NCBI RefSeq assembly: GCF_014653575.1
Contig: NZ_BNAQ01000001.1
Coordinates: 186,001 to 250,000, forward strand
Source of the DNA: Sphingomonas glacialis
Lineage (GTDB): Bacteria > Pseudomonadota > Alphaproteobacteria > Sphingomonadales > Sphingomonadaceae
Length of the DNA stretch: 64,000 nt
Reading direction: 5' to 3'
This document shows, piece after piece, positions 16,819 to 27,462 of the stretch (its first letter is position 1; every line of letters starts with the position of its first letter). Made by a program: the position numbers and the translations under genes. The notes below the pieces were generated by a model that was not told where the DNA came from, searched no databases, and worked only from the letters and a program-made list of their open reading frames with translations.

Positions 16819-17084
16819 CGTTAACCTCTCCACAAAGCCGCGCAGCCGATCGAACCGCTACACGCTATTAGTCCGACTACCAGCTAGCAGCGCGTTTGCA
16901 GATGTTCAACCAAGCTCCCCAAGCTTTGGTGATGGCAGCGGCGCTACCTACCGCATCTCCCAGATAACGGTCCAAGGTCGGCCGCAACAGCGAGTCTCCG
17001 CCCAGTCGATATAGACCGCCACCCGAGCGTAGGGGTCAAATCGGCGCGGGGCAAAAGCCGACCGTCATCACCGGTGGATCCCGG
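16819..17084. other. Intergenic region upstream of the araD1-araA operon
   Basis: The 266-bp stretch carries operator-like site B at 16869-16879, 51 bp before the araD1 start on the minus strand. The rest is the 3' flank of the CoA-transferase gene, and I see no gene in it. Confidence 0.6.
16869..16879. promoter_or_regulatory. Operator-like site B (TAGTCCGACTA)
   Basis: The 11-mer is a perfect palindrome around its central base and fits TNGTCNGACNA exactly. It is the best of three similar sites in front of pentose genes (others at 4011-4021 and 12893-12903). Confidence 0.55.
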
Positions 17085-19170
<2,086 letters not shown>

Positions 19171-19288
19171 CGAAGGCCCTTCCGCTTGGCAAACGAAACC
19201 CGATTCCGAGCTTCACAAGAGCGCCTCATGCGCTGCGAAGGTCGGGCTGGCTGCTGATGAAACTACGTAGATCGGGCCAGACGCAGCG

Positions 19289-20386
19289 TCATGCCGCCAA
19301 CACTGCTGCGACCGGACGACGCAGCGCATAGGGCAACGCGGGCCCACGCCCGAAGCGCAGGACGAGATCGGGCCGCATGCCTGGCGCGCCGATCAATGCG
19401 GCAAGCTCGGGTCGCAAACCGGCGACCTCGACCGGCTGATTGACGAACGCGCATTTGATGCCGAGCGCGGTCGCTCGCAGCGCGAACCTCTGGCACGCCC
19501 GACCGACGCGCACCCAATGGTCGGGATCCGCCTTTGCCCCAAGGAAGATCGCCACGCCTGCCGAAGAGTCGAGCTGGCGCGCATATCGGTCGTTTTCCGA
19601 GCGGGCGGTAACGAAGCGATCGAACAGCGCCGGCCCGGCCCAGCTCGGCAGCGCGGGATTACCGCTCGCCGCGCTGAACAGGCCGTCGCGTGTCCGCAGC
19701 GCCGCGTGCGGATTGTAGCGTAGCCACTGCTTGAGTTCGCGCACGAAAGCCGGGTCGGCCATCTGTCTGGAGTTGCCGTCGATGATCATGTCGCGCACGA
19801 TCGCCCTGTCGCGGCGTTCGGTCATCAGAATCAGCTCGACCCCGGGCACCGCTGCCGCGACCGCCAAGTCGCGGAGCTCGGCGGTGGGCAGCGATCGCCC
19901 GTCATAGCGGCCACGCGTCGATTGCCGCTTGGGGATCGCCCAGAACAACGGATCATCGACGGGCGGGCCGGGGCGAAACGCAAAGCCGATCGTCCCGCCA
20001 TCCTCGGGCGCAAACACCGCCTCCCCGCGATGCCCCGACGCAGCCGCCGCCAGCACGAGATTTTCGGTCGCGCATCCCAGGCTGACGAACAGATGGTGAT
20101 CGTCGGGATCGACGACCGGGGTGCGCCGGCTGAAATCGGGGAGCACGTCGATCCGGTTCGTGCCGAGGCGGAAGCGCCACGGCTGCGTATTATGGCCGTT
20201 GGGGGCAAGCGTCGCGAAGCGGACGAGCTCGCCCAGCGCCGGGTTGCCGCCAAGCGGAATACGCGCGGCGGCCGCTGCCGCATCATACGCGGTCATCGAG
20301 GACAGGTCGTGAAGGCCTGCCCAGCCAGCCCCCACGACGCCGAGCCCGGCTGCCCCGCCCCCGAGCAGAAGATTTCGGCGGTTCAT
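19289..20386 (-). CDS. Tat-exported nitroreductase-like flavoprotein
   Basis: The 365-residue protein starts with MNRRNLLLGGGAAGLG, a twin-arginine-type leader with a hydrophobic stretch. The body resembles the Acg/nitroreductase-like family: ATLAPNGHNTQPWRF (FMN-binding type motif at about residues 58-72), KRQSTRGRYD, and a C-terminal GRACQRFALRATALGIKCAFVNQP segment. ATG 20386 has GGGAGGG seven bases upstream; the open frame continues upstream but overlaps the alcohol dehydrogenase gene. It is 31 bp downstream of that gene and probably in its operon. The substrate is unknown. Confidence 0.8.
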   Translation of the reverse strand: MNRRNLLLGGGAAGLGVVGAGWAGLHDLSSMTAYDAAAAAARIPLGGNPALGELVRFATLAPNGHNTQPWRFRLGTNRIDVLPDFSRRTPVVDPDDHHLFVSLGCATENLVLAAAASGHRGEAVFAPEDGGTIGFAFRPGPPVDDPLFWAIPKRQSTRGRYDGRSLPTAELRDLAVAAAVPGVELILMTERRDRAIVRDMIIDGNSRQMADPAFVRELKQWLRYNPHAALRTRDGLFSAASGNPALPSWAGPALFDRFVTARSENDRYARQLDSSAGVAIFLGAKADPDHWVRVGRACQRFALRATALGIKCAFVNQPVEVAGLRPELAALIGAPGMRPDLVLRFGRGPALPYALRRPVAAVLAA

Positions 20387-20417
20387 CCCAGACCCTCCCG
20401 ATCGATCCGAGACGCGC

Positions 20418-21458
20418 TCAGGCGTCGGCCGGCGTGAAGTCGAGCACGACGCGTGACGGCACGTCGCCGCGCTCGAGCCGCTCGAACACGCTGTTGATCG
20501 CCGCCAAGGGCTGCAGCTCGATGTCGGCCTTGACCTTGCCGTCGGCGGCGAATTGGAGGCACTCGGCCATATCCTTGCGCGTGCCGACGAACGATCCCCG
20601 CACGGTGATGCAATTCGCCACGACATCGAACAACGGCACGGGGAACTCGCCCGGCGGCAAGCCGACGAGCACGCAGGTGCCACGCTTGCGCGTCATCGCG
20701 ACGCCTTGCTTGAACGCGGCGAGCGAGGGCGCGGTGATCAGCACGCCGTGCGCCCCGCCGCCGGTCTTCTCCTTGAGTATTTCGGCGGGACTATGCGTCT
20801 TTGCGTTGATGACGAGATCGGCACCGAGCCGCGTCGCGTGGGCGAGCTTGCCGTCGTCGATGTCGATCCCGGCGACGTTCAGCCCCATCGCCTTGGCATA
20901 TTGGATCGCGAGATGGCCAAGCCCGCCACACCCCGAAATCGCGACCCATTCGCCTGGCCGCGCCTGCGTTTCCTTGATGCCTTTGTACGTCGTGATGCCA
21001 GCGCAAATCAGCGGCGCCGCCTCGACCGCGCTCAGCCCGGCGGGAATGTGCGCGACATAGTCGGGGTCGGCGAGCAGATATTCGGCGAAGCCGCCATTTT
21101 GCGTGTAGCCGCCGAACTTGGCCTCGCCGCACACCGTCTCCCACGCCGACAGGCAATATTCGCAATGTCCGCATGCCGAATAGAGCCACGGCACGCCGAC
21201 GCGGTCACCCTCCTTGACGCGGGTCACTCCGGTGCCGAGCGCGACGACGATGCCGATCGCCTCATGCCCGGGGATGAAGGGCGGGTTTGGCTTGACCGGC
21301 CAGTCGCCCTTCGCGGCGTGGAGATCGGTATGGCAGACCCCGCACGCCTCGGTCTTGACGAGGATCTGCCCGGGCCCCGGCGTCGGGATCGCAACCTCCT
21401 GGAGCACCAACGGCTGTCCGAATGCGGTGACGACCGCGGCGTGCATTGTCTTGGCCAT
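20418..21458 (-). CDS. adhP: Zinc-dependent alcohol dehydrogenase, AdhP type
   Basis: The 346-residue medium-chain dehydrogenase has the catalytic zinc ligands in CGVCHTDLH and GHEAIGIV, the four structural zinc cysteines in CGHCEYCLSAWETVC, and the NAD-binding ISGCGGLGHLAIQYAKAMG motif. It interconverts primary alcohols and aldehydes. ATG 21458 follows GGAAGGAG, which settles the start against an upstream extension. The nitroreductase-like gene follows on the same strand. Confidence 0.93.
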   Translation of the reverse strand: MAKTMHAAVVTAFGQPLVLQEVAIPTPGPGQILVKTEACGVCHTDLHAAKGDWPVKPNPPFIPGHEAIGIVVALGTGVTRVKEGDRVGVPWLYSACGHCEYCLSAWETVCGEAKFGGYTQNGGFAEYLLADPDYVAHIPAGLSAVEAAPLICAGITTYKGIKETQARPGEWVAISGCGGLGHLAIQYAKAMGLNVAGIDIDDGKLAHATRLGADLVINAKTHSPAEILKEKTGGGAHGVLITAPSLAAFKQGVAMTRKRGTCVLVGLPPGEFPVPLFDVVANCITVRGSFVGTRKDMAECLQFAADGKVKADIELQPLAAINSVFERLERGDVPSRVVLDFTPADA

Positions 21459-21693
21459 GAGCAGGCTCCTTCCGGGGGGAATGCGGGAATCGTTTCGACC
21501 TGACACGCGCGCGACACGCTGACAGCAGTGCCGCGACACGGCCGCCTGCACGAGCGCTCTGGCCTGTCTTCCCTAGAAGTCGCGACCCGCGTTTGGGCAG
21601 ACTCGGAAAATACGCATAGCTCCGACCGGCAACTGCCTTGCGCCAGTCAGCTTGGGCGCTAGGCTCACAGCGCCTCCCGCCAAGGACCCCTGC

Positions 21694-23085
21694 ATGCGCG
21701 CTGTCTTCGCTGTTCTCCTGTCTGCCACCATCCTGACGAGCGGCGCGCACGCGGCCGCCCCCACCGCCGCGGCGTCGGCCGATGCCGCGCTAGAGCTCGC
21801 CAAGAAGGCAATCGCGCTGCGCTCGGTAAAGGGCCCGGGCAACCAGACCCCGCAAGTCGCCGCACTCTACAAGGCGGCGCTCGTCGCGGGCGGTTTTGCC
21901 GATGCCGATGTCGAGATCGTGCCCGTCGACGACACCGCCTATCTGATCGGCACGTGGCGCGGCAGCGACCCGACGCTCAAGCCGATGGTGATTTCGGGGC
22001 ACATGGACGTCGTCGAGGCCAAGCCCGCCGACTGGAAGCGCGATCCGTTCACCCCCGTAGTCGAAAACGGCTATCTCTATGGCCGCGGCGCGACCGACAT
22101 GAAGCTCGACGGGACGATCGCGATCACCGCGCTCACCGACCTGCGGCGCAGCGGCTACAAGCCCAAACGGACGATCGTCATCGAATTCTCGGGTGACGAG
22201 GAAACCGCGATGAAGACCTCGACGCTGATCGCCGAGCGGCTCAAGGACGCCAATATCGTGCTCAACGTCGATGGCGGCGGCGGCGTACTCGACGAGGCGA
22301 CCGGCAAGCCCAAATATTGGACGTGGAACGGCGCGGAGAAAACCTATGCCGATTTCCGGCTGACCGTCACCAACCCCGGCGGCCACTCGTCGATGCCGCG
22401 CCCGGTCAACGCAATCGTCGAGCTTTCGAAAGCGCTCGAGAAGGTCGGCGCGTATCAGTTCAAGCCCGAACTGAGCCCGCTGACGCGCGAGGCGCTGACC
22501 AAGGCCGCGCCGTTCGAGGAGCCCGCGATCGGTGCCGCGCTGAAAGCGTTCGTCGCCGACCCGACCGACAAGGCCGCGATCGCGACGCTGACCGCCAAAC
22601 CCGCGACCATCGGCAAGATCGGCACGACCTGCGTCCCGACGCTCGTCAACGGCGGGCACGCCGAGAACGCGCTCCCGCAACGCGCGACCGCCAACATCAA
22701 CTGCCGGATCTTTCCCGGCCACAAACCAGCCGACATCATGGCCGAGCTCGGCCGCGTCATCGCCGACCCGTCGGTGACGATCGCCGATGTCAGCGAAGGC
22801 TCGGTGGCGAACGACGCATCGCCGATGCGCCCCGATTTCATCACCGCGATCACCCGCGCGATGGGCCAGGTCTATCCGGGCGTGCCCGTCTTCCCGGCGA
22901 TGGCCTCGGGCGCGAGCGACAGCATGTGGTTCCGCTCGCACCACGTCGCGAGCTATGGCGCGAGCCCGACTTTCATCAAGCCGTCGGACGATTTCAGCCA
23001 CGGCCTCGACGAGCGCACGCCGATCGCGACGATCGAACCGGGGATCCGCTATTACAAGCTGCTGTTCACCGACCTGTCGAAGTAA
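21694..23085 (+). CDS. Secreted M20-family metallopeptidase
   Basis: The 463-residue enzyme carries a signal peptide (cleavage near HAA, residue 21). M20 zinc motifs are present: GHMDVVEA with the metal His and Asp, YGRGATDMKLDG with the bridging Asp, and EFSGDEETAM with the catalytic Glu. A dimerisation domain follows (RLTVTNPGGHSSMP). It probably removes amino acids from peptides or cleaves acyl-amino acids in the periplasm. AAGGA is seven bases before ATG 21694. Two hairpins separate it from the Rieske gene. Confidence 0.9.
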   Translation: MRAVFAVLLSATILTSGAHAAAPTAAASADAALELAKKAIALRSVKGPGNQTPQVAALYKAALVAGGFADADVEIVPVDDTAYLIGTWRGSDPTLKPMVISGHMDVVEAKPADWKRDPFTPVVENGYLYGRGATDMKLDGTIAITALTDLRRSGYKPKRTIVIEFSGDEETAMKTSTLIAERLKDANIVLNVDGGGGVLDEATGKPKYWTWNGAEKTYADFRLTVTNPGGHSSMPRPVNAIVELSKALEKVGAYQFKPELSPLTREALTKAAPFEEPAIGAALKAFVADPTDKAAIATLTAKPATIGKIGTTCVPTLVNGGHAENALPQRATANINCRIFPGHKPADIMAELGRVIADPSVTIADVSEGSVANDASPMRPDFITAITRAMGQVYPGVPVFPAMASGASDSMWFRSHHVASYGASPTFIKPSDDFSHGLDERTPIATIEPGIRYYKLLFTDLSK

Positions 23086-23105
23086 CCGCGGCAAACGCGT
23101 TTGAT

Positions 23106-23150
23106 GCGCCCCGGTCTTGCCCGGGGCGCACGCCGATCCTACGATCGGCG
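23106..23150 (+). terminator. Two hairpins after the M20 peptidase gene
   Basis: GCGCCCCGG-TCTTGC-CCGGGGCGC (23106-23129) is followed by CGCCGATC-CTAC-GATCGGCG (23131-23150). They lie between the stop of the peptidase gene and the Rieske start at 23172; no T tract is present. Confidence 0.6.
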
Positions 23151-23171
23151 CACCCGCAATCGGAGCTGAGC

Positions 23172-24320
23172 ATGGCGCCGTGTCCCCCCGATCCTGATGC
23201 CGACTGGAGCTTGCCCGGCTGGCTCTATACCGATCCCGAATATCATGCGGTCGAGGTCGAGCGTGTGCTGCGGCCGTCGTGGCAAATCGTCTGCCACCAG
23301 AACCAGATCGCCAACGCCGGCGATTTCCACACGATCGACTATCTCGGCGAGAGCGTCGTCGTCGTGCGCGGCGATGACGGTGCGCTGCGCGCCTTCGCCA
23401 ATGTCTGCCGCCATCGCGCGATGCGGCTCGTCGAGGGACCGACGGGATGTGCGCGCAAGTTTGTCTGCCCGTATCACGCCTGGAGCTACGAGACCGACGG
23501 CCGTCTGTCGGGCGTGCCGATGCGCCGCGATTATCCCGCGCTCGAGCTCGAGGCGCACGGCCTCGCCCCGGTCGAGCTCGAGATCTGGCGCGGCTTCGTG
23601 TTCGTCCGGCTCGAAGGCGATGGTCCGTCGGTCGCCGCGATGATTGCGCCGTACGATGCCGAGATCGCGCCGTATCGCCTCGAGGCGATGGAGGCGCTCT
23701 CGCCCGTCCGGCTGCGCGAGCGCGCGGTCAACTGGAAGAACGTCGGCGACAATTATTCGGACAATCTGCACATCCCGGTCGCGCATGACGGGCTGAGCCG
23801 GCTGTTCGGCAAGAGCTATGCGATCGAGGCGGCGCCGTTCGTCGACAAGATGTCGGGCCAGATCGTCGACCGCGTCTCGGACAATCCGTGGGAGCGCTTC
23901 TACCAGACGCATCTGCCGCACGTCGATCATCTGCCCGAGGCCAACCAGCGGCTATGGCTCTACTTTAAGCTGTGGCCCAACATGGCGTTCGATCTCTACG
24001 CCGACCAGATCGACTTCATGCAATGGCTGCCGCTGACGCCGACCACCAGCGTGCTGCGCGAAATGGCGTTCGCGCTGCCCGATGACCGGCGCGAGATGAA
24101 GCTCGTGCGCTATGCCAATTGGCGGGTCAACCGCGTCGTCAATGCCGAGGACACGTGGCTGATCGAGCGCGTCCAGCAAGGGATGGCGTCGCGCAGCTAC
24201 ACCGCAGGGCCGATCGGGCGGAGCGAGGTGTGCCTGCGCAGCTTCGCGCGGAAGATCCGCGAGCGGATCCCGGAGGCGCGATTGCACCGTGCGCCCGCGC
24301 CGGGATGGTCGCGGGGGTAG
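23172..24320 (+). CDS. Rieske-type non-haem iron oxygenase, alpha subunit
   Basis: The 382-residue protein has a Rieske domain with ligands Cys79 and His81 (CRHRAM) and Cys99 and His102 (CPYHAW), followed by a catalytic domain with NVGDNYSDNLHIPVAH, which holds the bridging acid and the two iron histidines. This layout is that of aromatic-ring or amine (glycine-betaine/carnitine type) mono- and dioxygenases. No ferredoxin or reductase gene is adjacent. The next gene encodes a phytoene-desaturase-like flavoprotein, and the pair may share a pathway. Substrate unknown. Confidence 0.88.
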   Translation: MAPCPPDPDADWSLPGWLYTDPEYHAVEVERVLRPSWQIVCHQNQIANAGDFHTIDYLGESVVVVRGDDGALRAFANVCRHRAMRLVEGPTGCARKFVCPYHAWSYETDGRLSGVPMRRDYPALELEAHGLAPVELEIWRGFVFVRLEGDGPSVAAMIAPYDAEIAPYRLEAMEALSPVRLRERAVNWKNVGDNYSDNLHIPVAHDGLSRLFGKSYAIEAAPFVDKMSGQIVDRVSDNPWERFYQTHLPHVDHLPEANQRLWLYFKLWPNMAFDLYADQIDFMQWLPLTPTTSVLREMAFALPDDRREMKLVRYANWRVNRVVNAEDTWLIERVQQGMASRSYTAGPIGRSEVCLRSFARKIRERIPEARLHRAPAPGWSRG

Positions 24321-24334
24321 TGCTCTGCGGGCTC

Positions 24335-24475
24335 CCTCTCCCGCTCGCGGGAGAGGCAACGCAGACTTGGTCCGCCTTCTTCAGGCGGGCCTAGTCGAAG
24401 TCGGTGAGGGTCTTCTTCTTCGCGGCATCGAAGAAGAAGGAGACCCTCCCCCACACCTCCCGCGAAGGCGGGAGG
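24335..24475. repeat. Three consecutive hairpins between the Rieske and flavoprotein genes
   Basis: Stem 1 (24335-24356) is CCTCTCCCG/CGGGAGAGG. Stem 2 (24406-24448) is a long near-perfect stem of about 17 bp with a six-base loop and a three-base bulge. Stem 3 (24456-24475) is CCTCCCGC/GCGGGAGG. Stems 1 and 3 look like the CTCCC-type palindromic repeats common in sphingomonads. The stack lies directly before the next ribosome binding site. Confidence 0.7.
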
Positions 24476-24505
24476 GGGAAAGTAGAGAGGAAGGCGGGAG
24501 CAAGC

Positions 24506-26113
24506 ATGACCAAACGCTACGACGCGCTCATCATCGGCGGTGGCCATAACGGCCTCGTCTGCGCCTTCTACCTCGCGCGCGCCGGGCTCAAGGTCCGCAT
24601 CCTCGAACGCCGCCATGTCGTCGGCGGGGCGGCGGTAACCGAGGAATTCCACCCCGGCTTCCGAAATTCGACCGCGAGCTACACCGTCAGCCTGCTGCGC
24701 CCCAAGGTCATCGCCGACATGAAGCTGCACGACCGCGGCTTTCGCATCATCGAGCGGACGATCAGCAACTTCTTCCCCTTCCCCGACACCTATCTCACGC
24801 TCGGCGGCGGCACCGCGCGCACGCAAGCGCAGTTCGCGCGCTTCAGCCAGAGGGATGCCGACGCCTACCCGGCCTATGACGCCGCGCTCGAAAAGGTCGC
24901 GCAAGTGCTCCGCGATCTCGCGCTCAAGACCCCGCCCAATGTCGGCGGCGGTTTACGCGCGCTGCTCGCGGGTGCGGCGCAGGGCTGGCCCGTCGCCAAG
25001 ATGGGGATCGAGCAGCAACGCGATCTGCTCGACATCTTCACCAAATCGGCGCGCGATTTCCTCGGCGGCTGGTTCGAGGACGACCATGTCCAGTCGGCCT
25101 TCGCCTTCGACGCGGTGGTGGGCAATTATGCCGGCGTCTCGACCCCGGGCAGCGCCTATGTCCTGCTCCACCACGTCTTCGGCGAGGTGAACGGCAAATA
25201 CGGCGCCTGGGGCCATTCGGTCGGCGGGATGGGCGCCATCACGCAGGCGATGGCGCACGCCTGCCTCGAAGCGGGCGTCGAGATCAGCCTCGACGCTCCC
25301 GTCGCCAAGCTGCTGACCGAAGGTGGCAAAGTCGCGGGCGTCCGCCTTGAGTCGGGCGAAGAGATTGCTGCCAAGATCGTCGCAGCCAATGTCGGCCCGG
25401 CCTTGCTCTATCGCCAGATGGTCGATTCCTCCGATCTGCCGGCCGACTTCAACCGCCGGATCGCCGGGTTCAAGACCGGCAGCGGCACCTTCCGCATGAA
25501 CGTCGCTTTGTCCGAACTGCCCGATTTCAGCGTGCTGCGCGGGAAGGACAAGGCTGAGCATCATACCGCCGGGATCATCATCGCGCCCGGCATGGATTAC
25601 ATGGACCAGGCGTTCATCGACGCGCAGCAGTTTGGCTGGTCGAAACAGCCGATCGTCGAGATGAAGCTGCCGACGACGGTCGACGACAGCCTCGCGCCGC
25701 CCGGCCAGCATATCGCCAGCCTGTTCTGCCAGCAATTCGCGCCGACGCTGCCAGATGGCCGCTCTTGGGACGATGCGCGCGAGGAGGTCGCCGACCTGAT
25801 CATCGACACCGTCACCGCGCACGCCCCCAACTTCAAGGCGAGCGTGATCGCGCGCCAGATCCATTCGCCGCTCGATCTCGAGCGCAAGTTCGGGCTGGTC
25901 GGCGGCGACATCTTCCACGGGGCGATGGGCCTCGATCAGCTTTGGGCGGCAAGACCGGTGCTCGGCCACGGCGACTATCGCGGGCCGATCAAGGGGCTCT
26001 ATTTGTGCGGATCGGGCGCGCATCCCGGCGGCGGCGTGACCGGCGCGCCGGGGCACAATGCGGCACACGAGATCCTGCGCGATCAAAGTCTAGTCGGGCG
26101 CGTCTTCGGATAG
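24506..26113 (+). CDS. Phytoene-desaturase-like FAD-dependent oxidoreductase (PYROXD2 type)
   Basis: The 535-residue flavoprotein starts with the dinucleotide-binding motif IIGGGHNGLVCAFYLARAG and the second glycine region ERRHVVGGAAVTEE. The C terminus has the FAD-binding LYLCGSGAHPGGGVTGAPGH, typical of CrtI/PYROXD2-like proteins. No other carotenoid gene is near, so a carotenoid role is unlikely. GGCGGGAG precedes ATG 24506; an upstream GTG at 24404 would run through a hairpin. Its last 24 bases overlap the convergent permease gene. Function unknown, perhaps linked to the Rieske oxygenase. Confidence 0.85.
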   Translation: MTKRYDALIIGGGHNGLVCAFYLARAGLKVRILERRHVVGGAAVTEEFHPGFRNSTASYTVSLLRPKVIADMKLHDRGFRIIERTISNFFPFPDTYLTLGGGTARTQAQFARFSQRDADAYPAYDAALEKVAQVLRDLALKTPPNVGGGLRALLAGAAQGWPVAKMGIEQQRDLLDIFTKSARDFLGGWFEDDHVQSAFAFDAVVGNYAGVSTPGSAYVLLHHVFGEVNGKYGAWGHSVGGMGAITQAMAHACLEAGVEISLDAPVAKLLTEGGKVAGVRLESGEEIAAKIVAANVGPALLYRQMVDSSDLPADFNRRIAGFKTGSGTFRMNVALSELPDFSVLRGKDKAEHHTAGIIIAPGMDYMDQAFIDAQQFGWSKQPIVEMKLPTTVDDSLAPPGQHIASLFCQQFAPTLPDGRSWDDAREEVADLIIDTVTAHAPNFKASVIARQIHSPLDLERKFGLVGGDIFHGAMGLDQLWAARPVLGHGDYRGPIKGLYLCGSGAHPGGGVTGAPGHNAAHEILRDQSLVGRVFG

Positions 26114-27379
26114 CGCCGCGCGATAGCGCAGCAGATACAGCGGGATCGCGGTCAGCATCAGCCCGACGCTCAGGCCGATCGCCTCGATCCCCGCGCCCCA
26201 CATCGCCCACGCGGCAAAGGCCAGCCCCAGCGCGGCGGCGACGGGCGCGATCCGCAGGATCAGCGCGGTGAGGCACGCGCCGACATAGAGCCAGATCGTC
26301 GCCGCTGCCGTCAGCCGCAGCATGAAGTCGAGCAGCCCGCCGAGCGACCGCGTCGCGTTCGACAGAACGAGCAAGCTGGCGAGCGTGCTCGACACGAGCA
26401 GGATCGCAACCGGCACGTCGCGCGCGCTGGTTGCACCGATCCAGCGCGGCAGCAGCCCGGCGCGCGCCATGCCGAGCGGCACCTCGCCCTGCACCAGCGT
26501 CCAGCCGTTGAGCGCGCCGATCGCCGCGATCGCGGCGAAGCCTGCGGTCGCAAGCCCCGCCCAAGGCCCCCAGAAGGTCGAGACGAACAGCGCGAACGGT
26601 GCCTGCGCATTGGCGACAGCCGCGCTCGGCAATGCGAAGATGATGCCGGTGCAGACGATGAGATACAGCACCCCCGTCAGCGCAAGCCCGAACAGCATCG
26701 CGCGCACCACATTGCGCGCCGGGTCGCGCACCCGCTCGGCGGCGACGCTCGCCGCTTCGAACCCGACGATCGCGTAGAAGGCGAAGGTCAGCGCCGGCGT
26801 CAGACCGCCCCATGCGAAATCCGCATAGGGCCCGGTCGAATGCCCCACCCCACCTCGCCACGCGATCCCGGCGAGGATCAGGACAATCGCACCAAGCGGG
26901 ACGAGCTTGATCACCGTCGTGCCGACTTGGAACGCCCCCGCCAGCCGCGCACCGCCGAGGTTGAGCACCGTCAACAGCCAAATCAGCACCGTCGCCGACA
27001 CCGCCTGGGCAAGCGCCGTCGCGCCGATCATCGGCACGAATTGCGCGAGATAGCGGACCGCTGTCAGTGCGATCACCGCATTGGCGGACCAGATACCGAT
27101 CCAATAGCTCCACCCGACGAGCACGCCGCACAGCCGGCCCAGCCCGGCGCCGCACATCGCGACCACTCCCGTCGCTTCGGGCATCGCCGCCGTCAGCCTT
27201 GCGAGCACCCAGGAGATCAACATCGCGCCGCTGACGCCCACGATCCACGCCACGATGCTCGTCCAGCCATAAGGCGCAAGTTGTGCGGGCAGGACGAAGA
27301 TGCCCGAGCCAATCATCCCGCCGACCACCAGCGCGGTCGCGGTCCAGAATCCGAATGGGCGGTGCGACTCCGACTCGAT
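26090..27379 (-). CDS. APC-family amino acid permease with apparent ATC start
   Basis: The 429-residue product has about twelve helices and the APC opening GFWTATALVVGGMIGSGIF, followed by WVLARLTAAMPEATG and the conserved FAFYAIVGFEAASVAAERVRDP. There is no ATG, GTG or TTG in frame between the upstream gene and this first helix. An ATC at 27377-27379 stands seven bases after GGGAG (27387-27391), exactly where a start codon should be, and gives the normal N terminus (M)ESESHRPFGFW. It is either a rare ATC start or a mutated ATG. Substrate unknown. The 3' end overlaps the flavoprotein gene by 24 bp. Confidence 0.8.
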   Translation of the reverse strand: MESESHRPFGFWTATALVVGGMIGSGIFVLPAQLAPYGWTSIVAWIVGVSGAMLISWVLARLTAAMPEATGVVAMCGAGLGRLCGVLVGWSYWIGIWSANAVIALTAVRYLAQFVPMIGATALAQAVSATVLIWLLTVLNLGGARLAGAFQVGTTVIKLVPLGAIVLILAGIAWRGGVGHSTGPYADFAWGGLTPALTFAFYAIVGFEAASVAAERVRDPARNVVRAMLFGLALTGVLYLIVCTGIIFALPSAAVANAQAPFALFVSTFWGPWAGLATAGFAAIAAIGALNGWTLVQGEVPLGMARAGLLPRWIGATSARDVPVAILLVSSTLASLLVLSNATRSLGGLLDFMLRLTAAATIWLYVGACLTALILRIAPVAAALGLAFAAWAMWGAGIEAIGLSVGLMLTAIPLYLLRYRAALSEDAPD

Positions 27380-27462
27380 GCGGCAGCTCCCTTCGCCAGC
27401 GAATGGAGCACGCTGGGCAGCGCTATGCCAGAGCGATTTCCGTCGCCGCGAATTCCGCGCTG

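Noticed and set aside
16921..17000. AGCGGCGCTACC as a further XylR-like operator
   Set aside because: Only half of the palindrome fits, and the site lies at the 3' end of the CoA-transferase gene, far from a start.
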